NCBI GenBank assembly: GCA_017577895.1
Contig: PKQY01000039.1
Coordinates: 1 to 18,447 of the forward strand
Length of the DNA: 18,447 nt
Origin: Bacillota bacterium
Lineage (GTDB): Bacteria; Bacillota; Bacilli; ZCTH02-B2
Direction of reading: 5' to 3'
The notes below the pieces were generated by a model. It had not been told where the DNA came from. It did no database searches and saw only the letters and a program-made list of their open reading frames with translations. This document shows, piece after piece, positions 7,047-13,951 of the stretch. The translations under genes and the position numbers were made by a program. Every line of letters starts with the position of its first letter. Positions within the stretch are counted from its first letter, which is position 1.

Positions 7047-7072
7047 CCGGTCTCTTCTGCAGAAGGGACCGG
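7047..7072 (+). terminator. Hairpin downstream of carbonic anhydrase
   Basis: CCGGTC...GACCGG arms enclose an inner CTTC-TGCA-GAAG stem, giving a strong 26-base hairpin with one mismatch. The following sequence is only mildly T-rich (CATACTTTCAT), so it may be a weak terminator for the plus-strand carbonic anhydrase transcript or a 3' stability element. Confidence 0.35.
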
Positions 7073-7082
7073 CATACTTTCA

Positions 7083-7886
7083 TCAGAAGCGGGATTGGCC
7101 GGGATCGCAATCGGGACGTTCCGCGGCAGCACTTTCGGACAACTTGTGCAAATAGTAACAGGCTTCCCGGCCCATGTGATCGGCCATCAACGGCGTCAAC
7201 GTCCCCAAGGCCGCCGCATCGAGCCGCAAATCTTCCAGTTCATGCAGGAAGTTTTGGAACAGCTGCACTTCCAGCTCCACTTGCCGGTGAAAGCGGGACA
7301 ACGCCGGAAATTGATCCAGGCGGGAACGCAAATATCCGGCCATCTCCACCGCCTTCATGTAAAACGCTTCAAACGTCTTCGTAAACGAAGCGCTCTTTTC
7401 CTTTAAAACTTTTTCCACCGGATCCAGTTCACACGCAATGGTCGCCGCATGGCCAGCCGTATCCAACAGCCACACCAAGTGGTGATGAACCGGATGACAC
7501 AACGGCGGGTCTTGTTCCAACACCAAAGCATCGAGAATGCGCAAATATTCATCCAGTTCGTTGACCGTATGGTTGACAAAGGTCGGCGGAAGTCCCATCT
7601 TCAACTGGCCTTCCAGCTGCCGGCGCAACAAATGAAGTTTGTATGCCCGAAATTGTACCGCGTACGCCCGGGCCTCCTGGGCCAAACCGAGCAAGGCGCG
7701 GCCTTTCGGCGGTTCCTTGGCACGCCGATGCAGCCGCTCAAACACGCCCAGAAAATAATGGGCCTGCTGTATCTCCGCTTGTTCTTCCGGCGCCAGACTG
7801 TCCATGAAAAAACGAGCGTGATCCGCCAGCACGGGCAGCCAAAAGCGGTGCTCAAACAGCGCCTTTTGGGCATGCGAGTCGGACAC
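7083..7886 (-). CDS. DUF2935 family protein
   Basis: Protein of 267 aa, all helical, soluble, with no signal peptide or membrane segment. It matches DUF2935 by the opening EHRFWLPVLADHARFF (residues 12-27), with a Glu-His pair and a second His spaced like ligands in a metal-binding four-helix bundle. A second similar bundle begins near 130 (HPVHHHLVWLLDTAGHA) and includes the later EVQLFQNFLHELEDL and MADHMGREACYYLHKL stretches. Members occur mainly in Firmicutes; the function is not established, and a di-metal, hemerythrin- or ferritin-like role is only inference from the His/Glu pattern. The GTG at 7886 has a strong AAGGAGG site at good spacing. The gene is flanked by terminators on both sides, so it is probably transcribed alone. 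Confidence 0.85.
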   Translation of the reverse strand: MSDSHAQKALFEHRFWLPVLADHARFFMDSLAPEEQAEIQQAHYFLGVFERLHRRAKEPPKGRALLGLAQEARAYAVQFRAYKLHLLRRQLEGQLKMGLPPTFVNHTVNELDEYLRILDALVLEQDPPLCHPVHHHLVWLLDTAGHAATIACELDPVEKVLKEKSASFTKTFEAFYMKAVEMAGYLRSRLDQFPALSRFHRQVELEVQLFQNFLHELEDLRLDAAALGTLTPLMADHMGREACYYLHKLSESAAAERPDCDPGQSRF

Positions 7887-8020
7887 CGTCGTCCCTCCTT
7901 CTCACATGAACGGGAATGGTTCCTCGACAGCTGCTACCAGTTTATGTGCCCACGCCCGGAAGGTGCATGGACCGCATTGCCGTTGGCCGGAGAACGTAAC
8001 CGCTTTCATTTTTTAGGCAC

Positions 8021-8071
8021 AAAAGGACAGGGGTTGATCCCCTCGGTGGAGAGGGCGAATCAACCCCTGTC
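8021..8071 (-). terminator. Terminator of the PfpI-family gene
   Basis: A perfect 13-bp stem, GACAGGGGTTGAT (8026-8038) with ATCAACCCCTGTC (8059-8071), has a 20-base loop. Reading the minus strand it is followed by CTTTTGTG. It lies 9 bases after the stop of the PfpI-family gene and is the expected transcript end. The rest of the gap to the DUF2935 gene (7887-8020) shows no clear promoter. Confidence 0.8.
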
Positions 8072-8079
8072 GTGCGGGA

Positions 8080-8592
8080 TTACTTGGCCAGCGCCTGACG
8101 AATGGCGTTGACAAACGCTTCGTTGTCTTTCGGCGTCCGCGACGTAATCAAGTTGCCGTCGACGACGACCGGTTGATCCAGTACTTTTGCCCCGGCATTT
8201 TCCAGATCATCCCAAATGCTGACATAACCGGTAACTTCCTTGCCTTTCACCACTTTGGCGGAGATGAGCAATTGGGGACCGTGGCAAATGGCCGCCACCG
8301 GCTGATTGGCCTCTACTTTTTGCCGGACGAACTGTTTCATGCCTTCGTCAATGCGCAGCCGATCCGGCGAATAGCCGCCGGGAATGACAACCGCGTCAAA
8401 ATCTTCCGGGCGCACTTCGTTGATGGAGGCGTCCGCCGTGTATTCGGCCTGGCCTTTTTTCCCTTTCAACACCTCGCCCTTTTTCAGCGAGATAATGACG
8501 CATTCGTGGCCGTCTTTTTTCAGCTCCTCATACGGATACGACAGCTCCGAATCCTCGTATTCCTGCGCCACCAAAAAGGCAATCTTTGCCAT
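8080..8592 (-). CDS. PfpI/DJ-1 family protein (type 1 glutamine amidotransferase-like)
   Basis: Cytoplasmic protein of 170 aa covering a complete PfpI domain. The nucleophile elbow AICHGP places Cys103 next to His104, and EYED supplies Glu13, matching the Cys/His/Glu residues of the Pyrococcus PfpI protein. The sequence closely parallels archaeal PfpI, including PGGYSPDRLR, SIWDDLENAG and VVVDGNLITSRTP. Family members were described as intracellular proteases and later as protein or nucleotide deglycases/glyoxalases and stress proteins (YhbO, YraA); which activity applies here is unknown. A GTG at 8601 is possible, but the ATG at 8592 lies 8 bases after GGAGG and is used. It is 108 bases downstream of cysK and has a possible extended -10 promoter of its own. 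Confidence 0.9.
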   Translation of the reverse strand: MAKIAFLVAQEYEDSELSYPYEELKKDGHECVIISLKKGEVLKGKKGQAEYTADASINEVRPEDFDAVVIPGGYSPDRLRIDEGMKQFVRQKVEANQPVAAICHGPQLLISAKVVKGKEVTGYVSIWDDLENAGAKVLDQPVVVDGNLITSRTPKDNEAFVNAIRQALAK

Positions 8593-8647
8593 CCTTCCCA
8601 CCTCCAGTAAGGATTGCGGTTGTCAACCAGTACATTTTGGCAACTTC

Positions 8648-8656
8648 ATCATAACA
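8648..8656 (-). promoter_or_regulatory. Extended -10 promoter candidate for the PfpI-family gene
   Basis: Minus-strand TGTTATGAT is an extended -10 (TGn plus TATGAT) without a good -35. It lies in the 108-base gap between cysK and the PfpI-family gene, about 55 bases before the ATG. A TTGACA further downstream has no -10 partner. No cysK terminator is seen, so readthrough is also possible. Confidence 0.4.
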
Positions 8657-8700
8657 TAGTGGACAATGGGATGGCATCTTTCGTTGCGCTGCTGGCCACC

Positions 8701-9630
8701 TTACGCTTCTTGCCACAGCGCCGTGGACAAATACCGCTCTCCCGTGTCGGGCAAGATGACGACCATGACTTTTCCTTTGTTTTCCGGCCGGCTGGCCACC
8801 ACCTTCGCCGCGTGCAGCGCCGCGCCGGAAGAGATGCCCAGCAAAATGCCTTCTTCCCGGGCCAGCTTGCGGGCAGCGGCAAACGCTTCTTCGTTGGTCA
8901 CTTGCACAACTTCGTCATAGATGGACGTATTCAGCACATCCGGCACGAATCCGGCGCCGATCCCCTGAATTTTGTGCGGCCCGGGTTTGCCGCCCGAAAG
9001 CACCGGCGATTCGGCGGGCTCCACCGCCACCGCATAGAAGGACGGCTTCCGTTCTTTGATCACTTCGGAAACGCCGGTGATGGTTCCGCCTGTACCGACC
9101 CCGCTGATCAAAATGTCCACCCGGCCGTCGGTGTCGTTCCAAATTTCCTCGGCCGTCGTCCGGCGGTGAATTTCCGGGTTGGCCGGGTTTTTGAATTGTT
9201 GCAGCATGTAGGCGTTGGGCGTCTCTTTGACGATTTGTTCCGCCCGTTGGACAGCCCCTCTCATGCCTTCCGAACCCGGCGTCAACACCAGCTCGGCGCC
9301 GTAGGCTTTGAGCAAGTTGCGGCGCTCAATGGACATGGTTTCCGGCATGGTCAAAATGAGCCGGTACCCCTTGGCCGCTGCGACAAACGCCAAGGCGATC
9401 CCCGTGTTCCCGCTGGTCGGTTCCACCAGTACCGTCTTACCCGGAGAAATGAGCCCTTTCTTCTCCGCATCTTCGATCATGGCAAAACCGATGCGGTCTT
9501 TCACGCTGCCACCCGGGTTGAAATATTCCAGTTTGCCGTACACTTCGACGCCGGTTTCCTCACTCAGCTTGTTCAGACGGACCAGCGGCGTCTTCCCGAT
9601 CAGTTCGATGACGTTGTTGGCAACTCTCAT
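8701..9630 (-). CDS. cysK: Cysteine synthase (O-acetylserine sulfhydrylase)
   Basis: PLP enzyme (309 aa) that makes cysteine from O-acetylserine and sulfide. The PLP lysine is Lys44 in GGSVKDRIG; the substrate loop TSGNTG is at 72-77 and the phosphate-binding GTGGT at 179-183. The PVLSGGKPGPHKIQGIGAGFVPDVLN stretch is characteristic of CysK rather than of cystathionine beta-synthase or CysM forms. Full length matches B. subtilis CysK (308 aa). A GTG at 9636 is possible, but the ATG at 9630 has AAAGGGG at a 9-base spacing and gives the usual N-terminus MRVANN. It has a strong promoter with an overlapping palindrome in the 116-base gap after sirC, so it can be controlled separately from that gene. 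Confidence 0.96.
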   Translation of the reverse strand: MRVANNVIELIGKTPLVRLNKLSEETGVEVYGKLEYFNPGGSVKDRIGFAMIEDAEKKGLISPGKTVLVEPTSGNTGIALAFVAAAKGYRLILTMPETMSIERRNLLKAYGAELVLTPGSEGMRGAVQRAEQIVKETPNAYMLQQFKNPANPEIHRRTTAEEIWNDTDGRVDILISGVGTGGTITGVSEVIKERKPSFYAVAVEPAESPVLSGGKPGPHKIQGIGAGFVPDVLNTSIYDEVVQVTNEEAFAAARKLAREEGILLGISSGAALHAAKVVASRPENKGKVMVVILPDTGERYLSTALWQEA

Positions 9631-9713
9631 CTTCACGTGCCCCTTTCAACTTTTCCGTATGTTTTTCAGATGAACCCATCCCGTTTATCGGAAAGTTGTT
9701 CAAAAACATCTTT

Positions 9714-9748
9714 TATACTCAGTATATCATCTTTTTCTTAAATATCAA
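9714..9748 (-). promoter_or_regulatory. cysK: cysK promoter with overlapping palindrome
   Basis: On the minus strand TTGATA (complement of 9743-9748) and TATACT (complement of 9721-9726) are 16 bases apart, a strong sigma-A promoter beginning just after the sirC stop. A perfect 13-base palindrome TATACT-G-AGTATA (9714-9726) covers the -10 box through the start point, a position suited to repression. A cysteine-responsive repressor such as CymR is a natural candidate, but the site was not matched to a known motif. Confidence 0.65.
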
Positions 9749-9752
9749 TATT

Positions 9753-10397
9753 TCATAGGTAAATACTTTGATTTAACAACGCTTGAAAACGACGGTCCCG
9801 TTCTTCCCAACGGCCTTCCCGGGTCAACTGCAAAAAAACCGGATCCAACAGGGCCGCAAACAACGGCTGACGCCGGCTCCGCTCCGGTACGCGATGCAAG
9901 ATTTCTTGCCGGCATCGGGCGAGGAACTCGACGTAATCGGCATACACGTTGTCATACCGCTCCGCCAGCTCATCGGTGATGCGCTTGGCCAGCTCCGGGC
10001 TGGCTCCGCCGGTGGACACGCTGATGGCGAGCCGCCCCCGGCGCAACGTCGCCGGCACCGTAAAATCGCACCAATCGGGCCGATCGACCACATTTACCCA
10101 TTGGTGCGGTTGTCGTGCCTCGTACACCGCGCGGTTCACATCCGGATCGTCGGTGGCAGCAATCACAAGCCGGGCGTCGAGGATGTCTTCCGGCGCAAAC
10201 CGTTTGGGCCGCCAGATGATTTGTCCCTGCTCGGCCCAGACGGCCAGCTTTGGATGCAATTGGGGACTGATGACCGTCACCCGGGCATCGGCGGCCAACA
10301 GTTTTTCTACTTTGCGGGCCGCCACCCGACCGCCGCCGACGACGGTCACCGGCATCCCGGCGATGTGCAAGACGACCGGGTATCCGTCACTGCGCAC
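9753..10397 (-). CDS. sirC: Precorrin-2 dehydrogenase / sirohydrochlorin ferrochelatase (siroheme synthase N-domain)
   Basis: Cytoplasmic enzyme of 214 aa that oxidises precorrin-2 to sirohydrochlorin with NAD+, the step toward siroheme. The N-terminus has a Rossmann fold with VVGGGRVAARKVEKLL (19-34). The conserved block VNVVDRPDWCDFTVPA (101-116) contains Asp105, matching the general-base aspartate region of Met8p/CysG. SVSTGGASP (127-134) is the family signature. There is no methyltransferase (CobA-like) domain, so SUMT must be encoded elsewhere. The frame is open further upstream, but a GTG at 10397 directly follows AAAGGGGGGGAAC and gives the usual N-terminus, so it is chosen. Next to cysK, it suggests siroheme for sulfite reductase, although nitrite reductase also uses siroheme. 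Confidence 0.9.
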   Translation of the reverse strand: MRSDGYPVVLHIAGMPVTVVGGGRVAARKVEKLLAADARVTVISPQLHPKLAVWAEQGQIIWRPKRFAPEDILDARLVIAATDDPDVNRAVYEARQPHQWVNVVDRPDWCDFTVPATLRRGRLAISVSTGGASPELAKRITDELAERYDNVYADYVEFLARCRQEILHRVPERSRRQPLFAALLDPVFLQLTREGRWEERDRRFQALLNQSIYL

Positions 10398-10540
10398 GTT
10401 CCCCCCCCTTTCCTCACCCTTATGTGACCTTCCTCTCTCGTGCAAGCATCGTCATGCACGCCGAGGCATCGAACTGTCATCAGGGTTTCGACTTTCATCG
10501 GCATGAAGAATTTGTGCCGGTTCGCAGGACGACCGTCCAA

Positions 10541-10568
10541 ACCACGGATGACGGACCATCGTATACTA
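10541..10568 (+). promoter_or_regulatory. Possible late-sporulation (sigma-K-like) promoter for the CotD-like gene
   Basis: CGTATACTA at 10560-10568 matches the sigma-K -10 pattern CATAnnnTA at all but one position, and an AC dinucleotide lies 17 bases upstream (10541-10542), as expected of the minimal sigma-K -35. No sigma-A -35 box sits at the right distance. This fits a coat gene, but the motif is short and degenerate. Confidence 0.4.
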
Positions 10569-10599
10569 AGGCAGAATCCATTGAGAAAGGGTGATGTTC

Positions 10600-10794
10600 A
10601 TGTTTGGCAGACGACCTTGCCCTCCCAGAAGTGTCACGGAACGTCCCATCAAGATTTACCGCAACGTGTATCATCCGCAACCGATCACCGTCGTGCAGCC
10701 GGTAGAAATCATCTATCGCCACATTTGCTGCCCGTTTCGCCGTCGCGTCTTCCGTTATCAATTCCAAAACCAGTATGAATCGGACGGCAACTAG
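10600..10794 (+). CDS. CotD-like spore coat protein
   Basis: Small protein of 64 aa, basic, rich in Pro, Tyr, Arg and Gln, with three cysteines (Cys7 and a later Cys-Cys pair) and no signal peptide. The central stretch, with repeated HPQPITVVQPVEIIYRH-type residues, resembles the CotD family of inner spore-coat proteins, which carry His/Pro-rich short motifs and paired cysteines. The ATG at 10600 lies 6 bases after AAAGGGTG; a GTG at 10591 and an ATG at 10594 sit inside that ribosome site and are less likely. It is the only plus-strand gene in this region, with a sporulation-type promoter candidate upstream and a strong terminator downstream, so it looks like a single-gene unit. The family call rests on composition and short motif likeness and is moderate. 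Confidence 0.6.
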   Translation: MFGRRPCPPRSVTERPIKIYRNVYHPQPITVVQPVEIIYRHICCPFRRRVFRYQFQNQYESDGN

Positions 10795-10818
10795 CAACGG
10801 CTGCCCGTCCAATGCAAC

Positions 10819-10858
10819 GGGGGATCCATGTCCGACGAAGCGGCTGGATCCCCCTTTT
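10819..10858 (+). terminator. Rho-independent terminator of the CotD-like gene
   Basis: A perfect 10-bp stem, GGGGGATCCA (10819-10828) with TGGATCCCCC (10845-10854), is followed by TTTT on the plus strand. It lies 25 bases after the CotD-like stop. In the other direction it sits just after the glutamate dehydrogenase stop but lacks a T run there; it may still stop convergent transcripts. Confidence 0.85.
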
Positions 10859-10870
10859 ATGGGCCTCACC

Positions 10871-12247
10871 TCAATGCATCATCCACATGTGGTGCCGTCC
10901 TTCCCCTTTCAGCCAACCGCGGGCAAACAACGCCTCTGCCAAACGGCTCACACCCACCATGTAAGCCGCTGTGCGCATATCGACTTGGTGTTTGAGATGC
11001 ATCTGGTATACGGTTTCGAACGCTTGACGCATTTTTGCTTGCAATTTTTCGTTCACTTCTTCCTCCGACCAATAATAATGCATGGCGTTTTGCACCCATT
11101 CAAAGTAGGAAACGGTTACGCCGCCGGCATTGCAGAGAATGTCGGGAATGACGAACACCCCTTTTTCATGCATGATGCGATCCCCTTCGGCCGTGGTGGG
11201 GCCGTTGGCAGCCTCGGCGACAATTTTTGCCCGGAGCAAGGGCGCGGTTTCCTCGGTGATCTGGTTTTCCATGGCCGCCGGAACAAAGATGTCGGCCGGC
11301 ACTTCAAACAGTTGGCGCCCTTCCAGCGGGCGGGCACCGGGAAAGCCGGCCACCGTCCCCATTTCCCGGGAATAGGCGATGAGCGCCGGAATGTCCAGGC
11401 CGTCCTCGCAGTACACGCCCCCCAGCGCGTCATTGACGGCGATGACGCGGATGTGATGTTCCGCCAAAAAGCGGGCCGTCATGCTGCCCACGTTGCCAAA
11501 TCCTTGGATGGCGGCGGTCAAATCGCTCGCTTGCAAACCGAGCCTCCGGATCGCTTCCAAAATATTGATGACCACCCCCCGGCCGGTCGCCTCCAATCGC
11601 CCGAGGGAGCCCCCGAGAATGAGCGGTTTGCCAGTGATAAACCCCGGCATGTTCTGTCCACGCAAACGGTCGAACTCATCCAACATCCAGCCCATGATTT
11701 GCGGATTCGTGTTGACGTCCGGAGCAGGAATGTCTTTTTCCGGTCCGATAATCGCCTCCAATTCCCGGATATAGCCGCGGCTCAACTCTTCCAGCTCCCG
11801 CTCCGACAACTTCCCGGGATTGACGATGACCCCGCCTTTGGCGCCCCCGTATGGAAGTCCGAGAATGGCGCTTTTCAAAGACATCCAAATGGACAACGCC
11901 GTGACTTCATCAGCATACACATTGGGGTGAAAACGCACGCCCCCCTTGGTCGGGCCGAGTATGTCGCTGTGCTGGGAACGAAAACCGGTAAAGTTTTTCA
12001 CGGTGCCGTCGTCCATCCGTACCGGAATGGAGACCGTCATGAACCGCCGGGGCTTCTTGAGGATTTCATACACGCCCATGGGCAAATCCAACGCCTCGAC
12101 AGCCTGTTTCAACAGCCGTTTGACCGCATCGTAAGGATTTTCTTCTTTGTCCGGTACGTTCATCTCTGCCTTCAGGGGGCCGATGTCCGTGTCATTCGGC
12201 ACATATTGCACCGGCGGGCCATATTGTGAACTGTCCCGGTCGGGCAT
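10871..12247 (-). CDS. gudB: NAD(P)-dependent glutamate dehydrogenase
   Basis: Cytoplasmic enzyme (458 aa) converting glutamate to 2-oxoglutarate and ammonia. The family core is complete: GFRSQHSDILGPTKGGVRFHP with substrate Lys101, Lys125 in MSLKSAILG, LPYGGAKGGV with catalytic Lys137, and the dinucleotide fold IQGFGNVG near 248-254. It belongs to the RocG/GudB group of Bacillales; catabolic NAD-specific use is inferred, and gudB versus rocG cannot be told apart here. It has about 30 extra residues at the N-terminus compared with the 424-aa Bacillus enzymes, and a short His/Met-rich tail (HHMWMMH). The ATG at 12247 is chosen because AGAGGTG precedes it by 6 bases; a GTG at 12256 has no proper site. 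The 150-base gap upstream shows no convincing promoter, only a 13-base palindrome at 12343-12355. Confidence 0.95.
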   Translation of the reverse strand: MPDRDSSQYGPPVQYVPNDTDIGPLKAEMNVPDKEENPYDAVKRLLKQAVEALDLPMGVYEILKKPRRFMTVSIPVRMDDGTVKNFTGFRSQHSDILGPTKGGVRFHPNVYADEVTALSIWMSLKSAILGLPYGGAKGGVIVNPGKLSERELEELSRGYIRELEAIIGPEKDIPAPDVNTNPQIMGWMLDEFDRLRGQNMPGFITGKPLILGGSLGRLEATGRGVVINILEAIRRLGLQASDLTAAIQGFGNVGSMTARFLAEHHIRVIAVNDALGGVYCEDGLDIPALIAYSREMGTVAGFPGARPLEGRQLFEVPADIFVPAAMENQITEETAPLLRAKIVAEAANGPTTAEGDRIMHEKGVFVIPDILCNAGGVTVSYFEWVQNAMHYYWSEEEVNEKLQAKMRQAFETVYQMHLKHQVDMRTAAYMVGVSRLAEALFARGWLKGEGRHHMWMMH

Positions 12248-12342
12248 GTCGTTCACCTCTTCGCTGCATGTTTTCTCCCTGCCATGGCATGTTTTCTTTC
12301 ATACCATGAATGAATGTATCCCGGAGGCAGTATCTCGGAGCC

Positions 12343-12355
12343 ACTTAATGTAAGT
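12343..12355. promoter_or_regulatory. Small palindrome upstream of glutamate dehydrogenase
   Basis: ACTTA-ATG-TAAGT is a 13-base palindrome in the 161-base gap between the glutamate dehydrogenase and DUF554 genes, about 95 bases before the dehydrogenase ATG. It could be an operator, or chance. Nothing else definite was seen in that gap. Confidence 0.2.
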
Positions 12356-12408
12356 ATGTACGAAATGCTTTACCTCATGCCCGAAACATGACGGCGAACG
12401 ACAAAGGC

Positions 12409-13125
12409 CTATGGCGCCAACACATTCGACAGCCACACCAAGACGGGAACGACGAACAGAGCCGGCAAAAAATCGGCTACGCGTATCGTCAGCAAGCGCA
12501 ACAAGTTGAACCCGATCATGAGGACCATGGCGCCGCCGACGGCCGTCATTTCAGCAATGAGGTCATCGGTCATGAAGGCGTCCAAAAAGCTGGACAGCAA
12601 CGTCAAACTTCCTTGGATGACAAAAACGGTAACGGCGGACAAGAGGACGCCCGGCCCTAAAGAAGCAGCAAACGCGATGGCGGAAAAACCGTCCAGCACC
12701 GATTTGACCGCCAACAGCTGAAAATCGCCGGTCAACCCGTCCTGAATGGCCCCCAAAAACGTCATCGGCCCGATGCAAAACAACAGGCTCGTGGTGATAA
12801 ACCCTTGCGCAAACCGACTGGTTTCCTGCAGCCGGTGGTCTTGGCGGCCAAGGCCGGTCACTTTCTGTTCCACCCAACGGCCAAATCGGTTCAACTGATC
12901 ATCCAAGTGCCATGCCGTCCCCAAAATCCCGCCGAGCAAGATGCTGCCCAAGACGATGAGGACATTTTCTGTCGAAAGGGCCATTTGCAGACCGATGACC
13001 AACGTAATGACGCCGATGCCTTGCATGACCGTCTCCCGCAGCCGTTCCGACAAACGGGAACCGAGCAACAACCCGATGCCGGCCCCTAGCAAGACGGTAC
13101 CGATATTGATCCAAGTGCCAACCAC
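12409..13125 (-). CDS. DUF554 family membrane protein
   Basis: Polytopic membrane protein of 238 aa with about seven hydrophobic segments, related to B. subtilis YdfK and E. coli YqgA. Family motifs include the N-terminal GTWINIGTVLLGAGIG, the central FCIGPMTFLGAIQDGL (117-131) and KSVLDGFSAIAFA (141-153). The function of DUF554 is not established; a transport role is only suspected from the topology. The start is the GTG at 13125 behind AGGAGGG; TTG and GTG codons a few residues upstream sit inside the ribosome site itself. It follows the thermonuclease gene by 75 bases on the same strand and may be cotranscribed with it. It is 161 bases from the glutamate dehydrogenase gene. Confidence 0.88.
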   Translation of the reverse strand: MVGTWINIGTVLLGAGIGLLLGSRLSERLRETVMQGIGVITLVIGLQMALSTENVLIVLGSILLGGILGTAWHLDDQLNRFGRWVEQKVTGLGRQDHRLQETSRFAQGFITTSLLFCIGPMTFLGAIQDGLTGDFQLLAVKSVLDGFSAIAFAASLGPGVLLSAVTVFVIQGSLTLLSSFLDAFMTDDLIAEMTAVGGAMVLMIGFNLLRLLTIRVADFLPALFVVPVLVWLSNVLAP

Positions 13126-13200
13126 GTCCACCCTCCTCACCAACGCTTCCCAGTCGTGAAAACTCCCCTGACGTTCTTACCTCCCGCACAAACGTCCCGC

Positions 13201-13938
13201 TCAATATTGGGAACGACGGAATCCCGCCGCTTGCGCCTCTTCTTCGGTCTCGAACCACACTTCCGGCACGGTGACGTCATAATACCGTCCTCCGGGCACG
13301 TGGTAAATTTTTTCCCCTTTGCTGTTGATGTTGCCTTTGATCAACCCGCGTTGGGCATTGGTCTGGTCATCGGCCTGGGACTGGTCTTCATTCGTTTCTT
13401 CCGTGGCGGGGACATCATCGGCGGTGGACGCCGCCGCATCCGGATCCAGCCCCCACAATCCTCGGCCCGCCTCCCGGGCCGACCGTTCCGCCGCCAGAAA
13501 ACGCTCCGCATATTTCACGTTGGGCGGCACCGTCATGACCCGCGCGTACCCTTCCAACAGCAAATGTTCATTAAAAAACGTGCCGTCTTCCAAATACACG
13601 TACGCCAACAGTCTCCCGTACCGATCCCGCTCTGCCACGTCCCATTCCAGGCGCACCCGTTTTCCTTCCAGCATCTTCTTCGTATATTCGCTGGCCTCTT
13701 GGCCGTACATTTCCGGCTCCGTGCCGGGTTTGACCGTTTCCGGCGTGTCGACGCCGATCATGCGCACCCGCTCGCCATTGGTCAACACAAATGTATCTCC
13801 GTCCACCACCCGCTCGACGATGTACCAGTCTCCCGCCGCTGACTGTCCGCAACCGGCGGCCGCCAGGACGACCGCCATCACGGCCAGCCACAGACCGACA
13901 CGTCGCTGCCATGTTGCGCTCACCAAGTTTGCTCTCAC
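13201..13938 (-). CDS. Lipoprotein thermonuclease (SNase-like) with C-terminal sunset-type domain
   Basis: Exported nuclease of 245 aa. A lipoprotein signal with lipobox AAGC lipidates Cys30. The SNase domain covers about 37-165, with Ca2+-site residues Asp48 (VDGDT) and Asp64, and catalytic Arg59, Glu67 (VDTPE) and Arg109 (DRYGR), matching Arg35, Glu43 and Arg87 of staphylococcal nuclease. An acidic Asp/Glu/Gln-rich linker (168-196) leads to a C-terminal block of about 47 residues (IKGNINSKGEKIYHVPGG...PEVWFETEEEAQAAGFRRS), a module often found after bacterial surface nucleases. The start is a GTG at 13938 with GGAGG 8 bases upstream, 13 bases after the CAP gene stop; further upstream codons overlap that gene and are ignored. 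Surface-anchored DNA/RNA degradation for nutrient recovery is the likely role. Confidence 0.92.
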   Translation of the reverse strand: MRANLVSATWQRRVGLWLAVMAVVLAAAGCGQSAAGDWYIVERVVDGDTFVLTNGERVRMIGVDTPETVKPGTEPEMYGQEASEYTKKMLEGKRVRLEWDVAERDRYGRLLAYVYLEDGTFFNEHLLLEGYARVMTVPPNVKYAERFLAAERSAREAGRGLWGLDPDAAASTADDVPATEETNEDQSQADDQTNAQRGLIKGNINSKGEKIYHVPGGRYYDVTVPEVWFETEEEAQAAGFRRSQY

Positions 13939-13951
13939 CGCCCCGTCCTCC

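Noticed and set aside
9637..9720. S-box or cysteine T-box leader before cysK
   Set aside because: The leader is only about 84 bases and lacks the conserved S-box or T-box sequence and any terminator hairpin.
10775..12229. Plus-strand open frame of 484 codons opposite the glutamate dehydrogenase gene
   Set aside because: The minus strand encodes a full, well-conserved dehydrogenase. The plus frame has no recognisable motif and starts within the CotD-like gene end.
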